From: Anticarsia gemmatalis
Taxonomy: Eukaryota; Arthropoda; Insecta; Lepidoptera; Erebidae
Direction: 5' to 3'
Length of the DNA stretch: 64,000 nt
Assembly (NCBI RefSeq): GCF_050436995.1
Contig: NC_134757.1
Coordinates: 4,724,501 to 4,788,500 of the forward strand
Below, piece by piece: positions 1-12,566 of this stretch. The translations under genes were made by a program, and so were the position numbers. Numbering within the stretch: position 1 is the stretch's first letter; each line of letters begins with the position of its first letter. Below the pieces are notes generated by a model. That model was not told where the DNA came from. It was given only the letters and a program-made list of their open reading frames with translations, and did no database searches.

Positions 1-74
1 ATGTCAATGATTACAAAACCAACTGCTTATATTTACTTAGTTTACAAATAATAGGCAATACTACATGTTTACTG

Positions 75-273
75 CCTACTAATATTATAAATGCGAAAGT
101 TTGTGAAGATGAATGTATCTTACATTCATGTTTGTTACTCTTTCACGTAAAAACTACTGAACAGATTTTCATAAAATTTGATACGCATGTAGTTTACAGC
201 CTAGATTAACACATAGGATACTTTTTACCCCGGGAAATCGATCCACATGGACAAACTCGGGGGCCAAAGCTAG
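75..273 (+). mobile_element. Non-autonomous Helitron-like element, ATAAATGCGAAAG subfamily
   Basis: The left end reads CTACTAATATTATAAATGCG and the right end is CAAAGCTAGTAA, so the element finishes in CTAG followed by T, as Helitrons do. The middle matches the copy at 56537-56756 (ACTACTGAA, a TACTTTTTA.CCC block). No coding capacity. The 5' TC is degraded to CC. Family placement is from memory of lepidopteran repeats and was not searched. Confidence 0.65.
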
Positions 274-1476
274 TAATTCATATTTTACTTGAGTTTAAGT
301 AAGCTCTTTGTGTATTCTTTAAAACTTATTTTTAAATTACAACGTATTTTTTCAAGATGAATATAACGATAATTTTATACTTTGTATGTAGCAACGTTTA
401 ATTCACTGTCAGTGAGGCAATCAGTTTGTTGTAGAGTTACCGTGTGCGTAAGTCTTTTCTTTACCCGTGAGAAACTGAGGACTGTCCAAAGAATGGACAT
501 ATTGCTTCCTTTTGATGTTGTAAGAGAGTGAGTAATATGGGAGTCTATAAGGAATAGCTATAATTATATTAAACACTGTAGAATGAAAGTTGTACGATTT
601 TTACTTAGTGTATTGGTGCATTTGTAAGCGGTCATCTCGCTGCAAGGAGAGCTTAGATTCAAGATTTCTCTAACGATAATTTTTTTTGAGTTTGTTGATG
701 GTTTGAAAGTTCTCTGAAACTCTGAAATAGTATGTCTTGTAACTTGATTAATGCTGCCACTAGCACATCCTAGTATTCTCTATTAACTTCGCAGTACGCG
801 CTATACTGATTCTTTTCCCACGACCGACAACGTATGTGATGTTCTTAATGAATTAAGGGGACTCGTACTTTTAAATCAGATTATTTCAAATTTAATCAAC
901 AAAATTTCATCATCAGATAGGTGAGGAAATTAAAAAAAAATAAGGACAATAATTTGCAAGAATCTTTTCTTAATACATAGTTATCACTAGTCTGTGTGAT
1001 ACACAGACATGGAATCATAGCCAGCCAGACATCCTAGTTAAAATTGTGCTTTGTTTGTCATTCAGCTAAACTTACAACGTGGTCGCAACTTTAACTGTTT
1101 CTTAACTTATTTGTGACAGTGTAAATTGTTTACAAATCACAAGTAATATTCTGTGGCTATACTGGCTATACATAATAAGTATAAAGTTACAAGATAAGTA
1201 GGTCGCCGTAACTTTCATTCATAATAATCAAATACATATTATCTGTGGGGTCACGAGTTGTTTCATGTTTACTTTGCGCGCTATTTACTTACTATGACTG
1301 TATCAGAACGAAATTGATAAGTTTCGTCTAATTATTCCACAGTGTAAGAGTTATTTTTGTATATTAACTTCCACGTAAATATTATATAAGCTTAGAATAT
1401 TTTTTAAGTATTGTTTTGGCTCTGTCTCTCATTCTATCGATAGTCACAAAACACAGACTTTCGTAATTATAATGAA
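274..1476. other. Non-coding stretch, nothing recognised
   Basis: AT-rich DNA between two Helitron-like elements. I see no splice-framed open reading frame, RNA gene or structured repeat. Confidence 0.5.
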
Positions 1477-1898
1477 CTAGCTGACCCGCGCAACTTCGCT
1501 TGCGTCACATAAGAGAGAATGGGTCAGAATTTTCCATGTTTTTGTAATACTTTTTACTGACTCTTACTCTACTTTGCTCCTATTGGTCGTAGCGTGATGA
1601 TATAAAATATGCTTTATTTTCACGAAAAATATTCTCAAAATTATTTATATCTCTTAGTATAACGAAGTCGCGCTAAGGCATCCGCCATTAAAACAGTTGC
1701 CATGGCAACGGAATTTTGTTAATTCAATGTCATTATAATATTGATTTTTCGCGACTTCGTTGAATTTTCTGAATTTTCCCGGGAAATGCGTCATTTTCCC
1801 GGGGTAAAAAGTAGCCTATGTCCTTTCTCGGGTACCAAAATATCTCCATACCAAATTTCATGGAAATTGGTTCAGTAGTTTAGGCGTGATTGAGTAGC

Positions 1899-1937
<39 letters not shown>

Positions 1938-1968
1938 GTTACTTTCGCATTTATAATATTAGTATGGA
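1477..1968 (-). mobile_element. Composite Helitron-like element with a (CAGA)n tract
   Basis: Read on the minus strand it starts TCCATACTAATATTATAAAT and ends in GACCCGCG..GTCAGCTAG flanked by A/T. The 3' end (minus-strand GACGCAAGCGAAGTTGCGC hairpin, then CTAG) is that of the (TTTG)n subfamily, whereas the 5' end (ATAAATGCGAAAG) is that of the other subfamily. It is also longer (492 bp) than the roughly 250-bp copies. The extra middle holds a 12-bp inverted repeat (AACGAAGTCGCG at 1661, CGCGACTTCGTT at 1750) and the palindrome GTTGCCATGGCAAC (1696-1709). A chimera of two subfamilies is the simplest reading. Confidence 0.75.
1898..1937. repeat. (CAGA)n microsatellite
   Basis: About ten tandem CAGA units lie inside the Helitron-like element, at the place where the sister subfamily carries (TTTG)n. 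The tract is therefore a property of the element and not an independent microsatellite. Confidence 0.95.
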
Positions 1969-4454
1969 TTTCTTTTTCTTGTCGTTGGAAAACATCTTCA
2001 GTAACGAAAATCCGTCAACAAAAGGTGAAGATGCAAGTTTAAATTATTCGCTATTACATCGTCTATCTATGAACATACATATAATAAATCAGTCAACAGA
2101 GAAGAACACATCGAAAATATTTTTTATTACTTAATGGCTAAGAAAACAGTCTCGGTGGTCTAGCAATAATGTGTTCACGAGGTCCCGCATCCGATTTCCG
2201 GGTTGCATTATAACAAGTATACTTATATGTCATTGTATCGTACAGCTATTGAAACTATTGAATCATAGAGAGTACTATCTCCTCTTCAACCGTACGACCG
2301 TTACCACAATGAGTTCTTAAACTAAAACAATTCCAACTTACATCTATTCATAGTAATTAAGTACTATAGATGTTTTGTAAATACTATTAGATATGTATTA
2401 AACAATGACATAAATAATACATCAGTTATATGACATTTGAAAAAAATAAGTTGCATGAAAATAAAATCTTGAATATTTTTTTTAACAACAGGATAAATAT
2501 TAAAAAAATCACTGGCTAAGGCTGTATGAATGTTGTCCACACTATAAACATATTTTTTTAATGGTGTATATTTTTTATAGTGTATGTTTTATGCGATTTA
2601 ATTAAAAGAAATTGTTATGTTGCCACAATAATTGATTTTTACCGTGCAAGGCATTAATTAAAAAGGTAACTTTATCTCAATTTAACAAATTTATTATCAT
2701 TTAAAATAGTTATTTAGCTATTAACTTCCACCACGAGGCACGAGCATTTAATTTTATGTAGTTTACTTTATTGTTATTTTCACGTATCGGTTCATATATT
2801 TTTTTGTATTAAATTATGCTATTGTTTTTATAATAGCGTAGGTACTAAGTATATGGTTATGGATTACTTACATTATTGCATAGAGCTTCCTTCATGAAAA
2901 TATTTGAAATAGAAGCGCGGGTAATCACCCAAAAAAATAACGTCTACTTTTTCACTCGATAAATAAATTATTCGCAAAAATATTTTTAAATTAACACAGA
3001 AAAAGAAAACAAAATACTCTCGCAAATATTTTCGCGATGTTTTTATTCCGAATTTGAAAATACGAATGCGAACGCGTTCTCCGCCTGACGCGTGTCGGCG
3101 GACTGGCTGGATGTAAAAATCTGTTGTCACATATTATCGGAACGCACCGGCATAAACCAACCGAATCAGAATAAACACAATTAATTAAGCGTATCGTAGT
3201 AACAACGGGACAACTTAAAACGGTCGGTTGTGTATTATTTCACTTTCTAGCGATACCGTACAGTAGTAATTTTAATACCCTAGTCGAACTCCAGACTAGG
3301 TAGATGATAAAACAAAGAGGCCGACTGATTGTGCCCGGTTCTAAAGTAAAACATTATATTGATAATGTTACATAGAAGCATAGACGATTCATTCATTGAT
3401 GATAATAATTATGTAACTATAATTATGATAATATTGGAGGTTTGTTTTAAATTTATAAGACCTCAGTATTAGATTGTGGAACCTTTGAAGTTGAACTTCA
3501 GATAACAATTTAGTCTTTTAAGTTGGTATTAGCAAATTAACAACCTACCTCCTTTTTAGGAGATTGTTGATTGAGGTTCGGATAGGCAGACAGTATGTCT
3601 GTGGAAGTAACGGTAGTTTGGCTAGTGCAATGAATGTATTGGGTGTATTGTTTCTACATTTTGGAAATAGGTAGGGCACAGTTGATTTGAGGTTTACTTT
3701 ATGTTTGGGGTTAGGGGCATTTCATCATCGTCAGATTTTTTTTTTTTTATAGATTCTGTGTACATTAAGTTTCTGTCCAAAAAGTTTAATTATTCTTATT
3801 GAACCTCGTTTTTATGGAAAAGCTGAGCCATGATCAACCAAGTAGACAACTTTTAAGAAGTCTTTGCTGTCCAGATAGATTTTCATAATGTCGTTCTAAA
3901 AAAAATTGCGATTCAAAAAAGACTTTTGTTTTTGGGGTGTACTTCGTCGCCAGGTAGATTCAAATCGATTACAGTCTTTATAGGTAACATTATCACCCCA
4001 CCAGACAAAAGACATGTGATGAATGAAAACTAACAACAGGAAGCATCTATACCAAATTGCCTAAGTTCATCCAATGTCATCAAAACCGAGAGTTGAAAGA
4101 TTGTGAAGTGCACCGAGTCCGGCGAACTCATTCAGTATTAAACCGGGACAATGAGGAATTGGGCTGGGCGTGACCTTTGCCTGTGGGCCTGTGTGACCTT
4201 GCATCGTGTCCCAATTGACAACTGTCATTACCGTCACTAGGCCACGACTGCCGGATTACTACCACACGTGCTCTTGTACTACGCTTTGTTACATAACTCA
4301 GGTGTAAGGCATCAAAGAATTAATACCATAGTAAATGGTATCCTCGTAAAGATACATGTATATGGTAATAGCTAGTATAGCTACTATTATTGGAAATATA
4401 AGGTTTGCTGGTTTCTTCATGGATAATATTTGTCTAAGTAACTAAAATCGTCCA
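1969..4454. other. Non-coding stretch, nothing firm
   Basis: AT-rich. A degenerate tRNA-like stretch near 2148-2215 (GGTGGTCTAGC, later GATTTCCGGGT) could be a decayed SINE head. A small GC-rich patch at about 3060-3115 has no recognisable gene. Poly-T lies near 3738. Confidence 0.4.
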
Positions 4455-4645
4455 TTTTTTTAAGCCATGACTGTCCCACTGCTGGGCAAGGGTCTCTTCC
4501 CGAACGAGGTAGGGGTTTGGCTGAGTGCGGCTTGGGAACTTTGCATCCCTCAAGAAATGTGTTAAATAAGTTTTAGGCATGCAAGGTTTCTCACGATGTT
4601 GAAGTAAAACGGTGACGGAAGGTTTCATCACTACTACACACATTA
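4455..4645 (-). mobile_element. tRNA-derived SINE, truncated copy
   Basis: This matches the complete copy at 9727-10038: T-run at the left, CACTGCTGGGCAAGGGTCTC, then AAGTTTTAGGCATGCAAGG and ACACACATTAG. The tRNA-like head is missing, and an internal GAGTCCACCACGCTGG segment is shortened. It is the same SINE with a LINE-like tail, broken. Confidence 0.75.
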
Positions 4646-5252
4646 GTTAAGGATCGCTGAACTAAGTAGTAGAATTTAAGCAGATTATTTTTACACGAAC
4701 GTTACAGTTTTGCTGTCACCGATAAGCCGATACTTTTATGGCCGGTTTCACCAAATCATAACAAGCGACGGATTATCTATCAGGAGGAATTCTAAAATTC
4801 TTTTCATATATTTTGCTGTGGAACTGGCCGTTAAAATTGCATTGAGCCTAATACACATATCGGTGCAATGGTGTTGAACATAAAATGAACATTACCCTAT
4901 TCTTAATGTGAAGTGAAAAATTGGTTAAATTGCTTGCACGTGCGTTAACCTAGTAACCTATTTGTGAGCTGATAAACATTTTTACAATAAGTTGAGAACA
5001 ATGAATAATAATGGTAAATACGTCTGATAACCGGCAGTTAAAGCTATCTTGGGTCTTCGTGAGAACTGCTATACATATGTATATTCGGTTCGGTATCAAT
5101 CGGTCTAGCCGGGCGGCAAAACCCAATATGTGTAGATGGATCCGATCGGCACAAGCCGAACAAGTGAATCGAGTCGATTTTGTGTATGTGTGTAGCAAGC
5201 CTGAGCCTGAGTCACTTTTGCTGTAAGACTTGCTTTATGTTATCTATACTAA
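4646..5252. other. Non-coding stretch with chance ORFs
   Basis: Short open frames on both strands overlap at about 4950-5226, but none has a splice context or a recognisable domain. Confidence 0.4.
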
Positions 5253-5502
5253 TCTATACTATAATATTATAAAGCTGAAGAGTTTGTTTGTTTGTTTGAA
5301 CGCGCTAATCTCAGGAACTACTGGTCCGATTTGAAAAATTCTTTCAGTGTTAGATAGCCTATTTATCGATGAAGGTTATAGGCTATATATCATCACGCCA
5401 CTACCAATAGAAGCTGAGTATCAGGAAAAATGTTACAGAAACGGGGAAAATTTTACCCATTCTCTCTTATGTCACGCAAGCGAAGTTGCGCGGGTCAGCT
5501 AG
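5253..5502 (+). mobile_element. Non-autonomous Helitron-like element, (TTTG)n subfamily (Lep1-type)
   Basis: Complete 250-bp copy. It begins A|TCTATACTATAATATTATAA, has four TTTG units, then AACGCGCTAATCTCAGGA and a conserved body, and ends with the hairpin CGCAAGCGAAGTTGCG and GTCAGCTAG|T. A 5' TC, a 3' CTAG after a short hairpin, and an A/T insertion site without target duplication are the Helitron hallmarks. No Rep/helicase frame, so it is non-autonomous. I believe this is the Lep1 group described in Lepidoptera. Confidence 0.85.
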
Positions 5503-6966
5503 TGTAACATAAAAGTTTGCATGCGCCATATCGTGTTTTTGATCATAGAACTTAGATAATGTCAATAAGTTCAAAGATGGAATAAGTAATTGATCTTTTT
5601 CGGAAACTTACGACATTCCACCGTCCAAAGATGCTTTTGACATCTTTCACGATAATATGCTTACGTTAGGAGTTCCCAATCTATCACGTGAGGCTTTAAA
5701 TCGCCAAATATCACGAAGGGGAGAGGTGATAAAACCGATTTAAACAGGCTTTAAAGAACTGTAAGAATCAACTTCGAGATTACATTAAAACGGATGCTGA
5801 CAAATATTTTTGAATTGAAATAATGTTAAAGCTAAGTTTTACATTTGTGTACTAGACAAGTTTAGCAAAAACTCAAAAGCTTTTAAAATTTGATCAAGCA
5901 AGTAAAATTGATAATAGGAATCAAATAGCACTCATTTTCCGGGTGTTAGTAAAGCCGAATAAAGCCCGACTTAGTAAATCATGGTACTTTAGACAATAGT
6001 AGAGAATTAAATCAATGAAACGTTCTTATCACTGGTCATAAACACTTTCAACTTGTCTCGAAACCTTCGACATATAAATTGGGAAGCTCCCCAGGGATTT
6101 TCATTCATATAAATGTAACTGTCAATTTGTATGTTTTTGCTGATAACTCTGTCGGCAGCGTAAAGTGTGATAATGGGGAAATGTATGAATCAGAATTAAA
6201 TACTGATAGTTACCGTAAATATTGATACCTAGTTACTTTAAGTTTGCATCACCTTACTGCGGGCAGATCTTGATCTTGATCAATGATCTCCGTTCTTCTT
6301 GATGCTTTGCCATCGAGGTTAAATATGTTCTGACTCTATAGTATCCCTTTTGAATAATTCTCTGTTTTATGTATTTCTGATTTTAGTAACATTAGTCAAC
6401 TTATTCTTATTAAAAATGCAAGTAAAGTTCAAACAAAATTAGTATAAGGTTTGTGTTAATAGCCTGGTATCAACTTGGTAGAATGGTTTACCATTTACCA
6501 TAGGATCGGAAAACCGTGCTTTCAAATTGATACCACTCCATTAATATCTTTGTTACCTGGATAATATTATAAAAATGTGAAAAACGTTCTTAAACTAAAT
6601 ATATTTACTACTAAATTATAGGCCGTTACTACGTCGATGTAATTCTATCAAAACAGAAATTAAGGTATGGTAACCTTAAAATTTCTCATCGCATTTGAGA
6701 CCCGTTTAGTAATTTAGTATTATGTGAACTAAATTATTGCAAGTCATCATCTCCCGGAACGTTGTAGACTCGATAGCATACCGACATTATTGGTTGAAGA
6801 TTGTCTTATCACATCAAAAGAGCCTCTCCCTTACTTCGTCTTAATTTATCTCCTCAAAATAATACAATCCTAGTGGATGGAAGTTCTTACGTATTGCAAC
6901 TGTAGATGAGTCATTTGATGTAATTTTTAACTTACAACCGTTAGGGACCCTATCAATATTAAAGTT
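5503..6966. other. Non-coding stretch, nothing recognised
   Basis: AT-rich sequence without repeat ends, RNA genes or convincing exons that I can see. Confidence 0.5.
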
Positions 6967-7182
6967 CTTTTTCTTTTTTTAAAGACAACTCCCACACTAA
7001 GAATTGCTCTTGTGTCGCGGGGACTTTACAAACATTCAAACAACGGACACAAAGCTCAACCAGACCCGAAACAATTATTTGTGGATAGCACAATTAATTG
7101 TTCCGTGTGGGAATCGAACCCACGACCTCCCGACGCAATGGTAGCGGTGTGGTGAGCTTAACCACTGCGCAACGGAGGCAGT
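6967..7182 (-). mobile_element. tRNA-derived SINE (second family)
   Basis: The minus strand begins TGCCTCCGTTGCGCAGTGG (A-box like) followed by GGTTCGATTCC (B box), a tRNA-like head of about 80 nt. A tRNA-unrelated body (AACAATTATTTGTG, repeated inverted as CACAAATAATTGTT) and an A-rich 3' end follow. The sequence does not fold as a normal tRNA, so it is not a tRNA gene. The body differs from the 9727 family. Confidence 0.8.
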
Positions 7183-9726
7183 CAAACAAACAAGATTCTA
7201 ATAGTTGTAGGTACCTACCTTAAATAGTTCAATTGATGTATGTATAACTCTCTTTCGTGCCGATACCGCAAACAAATTTACATGGATTGTGGAGTTGCAA
7301 GTTGGTAACGTGCATTGGTAAGCTGTATTTCTTTATCCATTCTATTTTTCTATTATTTACCCTAAATGTAAAGTCTATACAAAGAAATACTTATATTGAA
7401 ATTGAAAGATATGGGGACATAAACGGGGAGGCATGTCATAGCTCCTGAGGTCTCGAAGGCTTTTCTGTCAAAGAGGTCGTGCGTCTGCAGACAGCATTAT
7501 GATATTCTGAGTCATGGCAGATCACGACTATTCACAACGCACCGGTTATTAACACAGTTTCATTCAAAATGTTCTAACTGTCTATTGATTCAAGATATCA
7601 GTCGACATCTCAATCGCCTTTGTACAGTGCTAGAACAAAAAATAATTAGATTTTTAATTAAGACTCTCTTCTTGGTTTCTTTTTTTATAAATAGCAGGGA
7701 AAAACTAGCCAATCAAGAAATTCAATTAGCCTTTTACATCAAAAGTTAATTTCTTCTAAACATATTTAGTAATTACTCAATCATGTGTATCTACATTGCT
7801 TTATCATAATTACTTTCTCTGATAACATCACAATAATATGAGTTATTGTAAAAGTATATTTAATTTTCAAACACACTTACTTTTTTTTCATAGTGATGTG
7901 AATAAAAATGTCGGAACCTATCTTGTTAGTTACTAGTTACCTCGAGTCAGATCTTTGTTCAATGGATATTCGGGGGCCTAGAGAAGAAAAAATTAAACTT
8001 GAATTATTTTACAATGCAGTCAGATGTTGATGCCATTAAAATATCTTCAAGATATCCCCAATTATATTAACATCCCTGACATCTCAGACTCACTCGGACA
8101 TCCCGATGAGTCTATAATTTCGCTTATCTGTTATTTTGTTTGCAGCCAAGTGCACAATACAGTACATATTTAGAGGTATAATTAAGTAACTGACGTTTGC
8201 ACAAACCTTTTGTTTATTGAAAGTAAATTAAGTGAAAATCAAATCATGCTAAAGATATATTTATTCCTATGATTTAGGCTAATTTATCCCTCTTGTCATG
8301 GTTTTAATACCTAGTTCCTTGGAACTTGGAACATCTAATACCATATTGTGCTTCCCCCTGTTCGTCAATTTAATATTTTATTTATTAACCATTCATTAAT
8401 CGCATGGTTAATGGTCAACTTAATGTTGCTTAACCCATTGGTCGTTTAAAGACCAGTAAATGCAACTAGAAAAATAATTCTACATTATATTTGTGTGATG
8501 ATAGATTCTAATAGTATATAAATGCAGTTAACTGCCTCATTCTATTACGTATTCTTCGAACAAATAAAATATAACGGTCCCTCTCATAAAACGACTGCGC
8601 AGAGTGCTTCAGTTCGTATGTCCCGATACTAAACTTTATGACACAATATGGCTTAGCGATTTCTAAGAATGATACGAATAAAGTCGATTCTTATAAATCG
8701 TTGGTAAAAATATTCGCAGCCATCATTATTGTTATTCAATAGTTCGAGGAACATAGTAAACAATCGTTGTTTTAATAGTTTAAGGGATACAACTGGCATG
8801 GCGACATATTGTCTTTAGATACGATACTAATTGTTTATTAGAGTAGATAGTAAATCTAAATCATTTAAAGCTCGTTGAACAAATATCTGTCTATCTTTCT
8901 GTATCAGTGAGGACCAGAGGCTACTTGGAATTTGCAGTTGCAGTTACTTGCAGTTCTAAAAGTTGAGTTATGTTTGATTTGTCCCGACTAAAACGATTAT
9001 AAATATAGACACGATTCAACCAAATTCAAATATCAAAGGAATTTTGGTTACGCGGACTGGTATCCAAAGTCCCTCCATTAGAAAACAGAAAATATTGTCT
9101 GTTACACATCACCATCACGTCTTCTGTATTCTATGAGTTCCTGTGTACTTTGCTAAAAGCACATCGCTTTGAGAACATTATGTACAACACCCAGCTCTAC
9201 AACATATGAAACACACCCCTACTTCATATCACATATGTGTAAATGTAAACAATGCAATGAAGCAGTGCAATCTATCACTAAGTGTGTTTTAATGACAAGC
9301 CCAATCTAGATCGCTATGATTAGATGCCACATCTATCCACGTCCCAATGAAAGCTAATTTGTTCGATAACATCGCTTCCTAGTTGGTCAACTTACTAATA
9401 CTTACAATGTGTTTATGTTTCATAATAATATAAAGAAAATTTATTAGTAAGTGACCTGTTCTTCCGCTTACTTTTCATGATCATGAATCATTTTGATTTT
9501 GTATTAAAAGCAGCAGTTTTTACCTTCCCATGTTCTATGGTAGCAACCCGCTAAATCTCTATGCTAAACACCGATAAACACGAAAGCGTAAATTAAGGAA
9601 ACATAGACAGATACTTATAGGTAATTAATTTGAATTACAGCCAACCTGGATGACTTTCAATCATTTGGGTAACTGATAAAAGTTTGCAAAACTAAAATAA
9701 ATCTTTATCAATTGTGTTGGTTTCAT
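7183..9726. other. Non-coding stretch, nothing recognised
   Basis: AT-rich. The frame at 7257-7448 has no domain, splice site or composition bias to support it. Confidence 0.5.
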
Positions 9727-10038
9727 TTTTTTTTTAACCCATTACTGTCCCACTGCTGGGCAAGGGTCTCCTCCCGTAATGAGGGAGGGGTTAGGCCTTG
9801 AGTCCACCACGCTGGCCAAGTGCGGGTTGGGGACTTTGCATGCCCTCAATAATGTATTAAACAAATTTTAGGCATGCAAGGTTTCCTCACGATGTTTTCC
9901 TTCACCGTTGGAGCATGTGATAATTATTTCTAATACACACATAACTTCGAAAAGTCATTGGTGTGTTGCCTCGGGTTCGAACCTGCGACCACTTGCGATG
10001 GAGGTGTCAACTTATACCACTCGGCTATCACTGCTCGC
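9727..10038 (-). mobile_element. Complete tRNA-derived SINE with 9-bp target duplication
   Basis: Flanked by a perfect TGGTTTCAT direct repeat at 9718-9726 and 10039-10047. On the minus strand the head carries TAGCCGAGTGGT (A box) and GGTTCGAACCC (B box) and would be transcribed by Pol III. The tail GCCCAGCAGTGGGACAGTAA plus TGGGTTAAAAA resembles the 3' end of lepidopteran LINEs, which presumably supply reverse transcriptase in trans. It is the reference copy for 4455, 20705, 30279 and 30670. Confidence 0.9.
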
Positions 10039-10047
10039 TGGTTTCAT

Positions 10048-11355
10048 AATGATAGAATAATCGAAACTAGTTCAAATTCCCACGTTCAATGTTACCCAAA
10101 TGATTCAAAGTTACCCAAATTGACCTTAGATGGATAATTATAATTTTCGATATGTCTTTACACTTTTAAGGAATAATGCAGAGCAGATTTAGACACTTCA
10201 GTGATTGACTAATGACTCAGTTGTTTTATTTTATTATCTATCTTCATGCTCTTAATGCCACTTGACCGATTCATATGTTAACTACATATAATCCGATAAA
10301 ATGAGTATATACGAATATCTGTGAGAATGATCGTGCATTTTTTTCAGGTTTCTCAGTGAGTCACCGTTCGGTTTTACCAAGTTGTTCAGAATTCAGAAGC
10401 ACACTCGTGTTTTTAACCAGTGAGATAATAAGATAAGCGACTCTTAGCGCGAGCGGTGTGTGGGTTATATGATAAGGGTGAGATCTTAGGAGTAAAATTT
10501 GTATGTAGTATTTAATTCTCAGTCCATATATTGATGATGCGATAGTATCTATACATAGGTACAAGGTAAAAAATAATTAAATAATAATATTATTATCAGG
10601 TACAAATAAAATTTATTAAATAGAAAGTGTATGGCTTGCCGGCAAAGTCCATCCGTACTAATTGCAAAAATATCTAGTTACGTACTCTCTATAAGTACCT
10701 ACCTATACTACGAAGTTCTGACCTAGTAAGTTGTAACCTAGTCTTATAGTAATAAAACAGGCTACCTATATTATTTAAGAACATAGCAACATGTTAGCGG
10801 AATTGGAGACCTCAGGCGACTTCAATAATTTATAAATAAGCATTAAAGGATTACTTAGGTAGGTGCCTAATATCTCACAAGTAAAATCATTTGTCCTATG
10901 TCATATTTTGTGTGGATTATACCTACCTACATTTATGGACAAAATTCTTTAACCTGGTTGTTAGATGTTCAGGGTCATATCTTATGTACTTTAGTTATTT
11001 ATGAAACAACTTGCGCAAATACAAGCTTCGTAATTGCATTTGGTATTGGAAAAACGATTAAGTATTTTCGGAACTTACGTTTGTCAATACTTAATAGTCT
11101 TGCCTTTTATTTTTTAAATGTTTAAAAATACTCGCTTTATGTCCAAAATAAAGGTTTTCTTTAATTTAATTTAATTGAGGATATTTCCTCTGTTTGATAA
11201 AAATTATACCTATTGTCTTATTAACAGTATGATATTAAACAAACTGGTTAGTTTAAAATAAACTACCTATTTAATAAGTGCAATAAAGGTTATCATACAA
11301 GATTTAACATTAACGTTCCATATTATACTCTACATTTTCACCATGTTAGACATCA
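10048..11355. other. Non-coding stretch upstream of tRNA-Gly
   Basis: AT-rich. The frames at 10361-10564 and 10898-11125 have biased composition and no domains; I treat them as chance. TTTAATTTAATTTAATT at about 11160 is a short low-complexity run. Confidence 0.45.
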
Positions 11356-11426
11356 GCATCGGTGGTTCAGTGGTAGAATGCTCGCCTGCCACGCGGGCGG
11401 CCCGGGTTCGATTCCCGGCCGATGCA
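11356..11426 (+). tRNA. tRNA-Gly(GCC)
   Basis: A 71-nt gene. The acceptor stem GCATCGG pairs with CCGATGC, with discriminator A. The D arm contains GGTTCAGTGG and the anticodon stem CTCGC/GCGGG encloses a loop with GCC. The T arm is CCCGGGTTCGATTCCCGG. A and B boxes are intact, there is no intron, CCA is not encoded, and a TTTTT terminator lies at 11434-11438. It lies 397 bp from the oppositely oriented tRNA-Phe. Confidence 0.97.
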
Positions 11427-11823
11427 ATATCTCTTTTTGGCCTTAAAATATCACAAACTGGTATTCTTCTTACATCGTTGCTATATGGCCCCCTGAACTT
11501 ATTTGAATTTTGACAGAAAACATTTAGTTATTCACTTTGGATGTATTTTAAAGAAGTATTTTCTGTAATTATCGTTTGGAATGAATTTTTAAATGAAACA
11601 TGGATCTAATAATATTGTAAAAAGCATTATTCTTTTTGAAATTTAATTGCGTGCTTGCTTTGGTTTATTATACTTAGGTAGTTTTTTTATTTGTATGTGA
11701 CTAATAAAAAAATTACCCATATTATTGTAAAACATTACATAAAAAGAGAGTTTTTATACTACTAGTGTTAAAATTGACTACTTTTGGTATTTCTGCGGAT
11801 ATAAAAATCAAAAAGTTACGGAT
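11427..11823. other. Spacer between tRNA-Gly and tRNA-Phe
   Basis: It contains the Pol III terminators of both convergent tRNA genes (TTTTT at 11434-11438, AAAAA at 11810-11814); nothing else is recognised. Confidence 0.6.
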
Positions 11824-11896
11824 TGCCGAAACCCGGGATTGAACCGGGGACCTTTAGATCTTCAGTCTAACGCTCTCCCAACTGAGCTATTTCGGC
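11824..11896 (-). tRNA. tRNA-Phe(GAA)
   Basis: A 73-nt gene on the minus strand. Acceptor stem GCCGAAA pairs with TTTCGGC, D arm has TAGCTCAGTTGGGAGAGC, the anticodon loop CTGAAGA gives GAA, and the T arm contains GGTTCAATCCC. No intron. AAAAA at 11810-11814 is TTTTT on the transcribed strand and serves as terminator. Confidence 0.97.
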
Positions 11897-12566
11897 TGAT
11901 GTCTGCGATGTCGAAATTGTTAAACATTCCCTGTTACTTACATAACGGATATAACAGAGTGGAAATTATATTTTTCATAGATTTGTGAGCACTTGCTTAC
12001 TGTTACTACCATTTATATTAATTCATTTCGAATTGCATTTATGCACCTATATCATGAATTGTTGAAAATTGTGTATCCAGAAAAATTATATTTTAATTAT
12101 GGTCAAAAAAATTTAACTTACTGAGGCTACGAATTCTTGTTAAGTGTAAGTTGTTATACAGGTTAATATTGACATTTTAAATTTTCAATTTGTATGTTTT
12201 CATCAAAATTTCAATCAGTAAGTACTTAGGCAAAGTAAAAAATATTAATTAATTATAATACCGCGACCAATAGCATCATAACTTATTGTATTATGTTAAG
12301 TTACGAACCATAATGAACTTGCTAAGTCAATACGTCATTGTATGTATTAAAAAATAAAAACGTGGAAATTGAACTTTTTAGTTTAACAATTGCGCAATGC
12401 CATCTATTGGCAATATATTGTAACTCATTGTCAGCATACTGCCATCTATTAGTTAAGCACGACCGCTTTCAGAATTATTTTTATTATTTCTATTCGACAA
12501 CAGATGGCGCTTTATAAGTGTAATATAAACTACCATTAGATGTCACTATAAACCTTGAATCAAGAA
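11897..12566. other. Non-coding stretch, nothing recognised
   Basis: AT-rich sequence between tRNA-Phe and the tandem duplication. The motif GCCATCTATTGG/GCCATCTATTAG recurs at about 12399 and 12440, a short imperfect repeat of unknown meaning. Confidence 0.4.

Noticed and set aside
1898..1937. Tandem array as a CRISPR or satellite
   Set aside because: It is a simple 4-bp microsatellite inside a transposon, with no spacers; the organism is an animal.
2148..2215. Possible tRNA-like or SINE head
   Set aside because: Boxes are too degenerate and no body or tail is recognisable.
7080..7180. tRNA-like sequence read as a tRNA gene
   Set aside because: It has A and B boxes but continues into a SINE body with an A-rich tail and does not form a normal anticodon arm.
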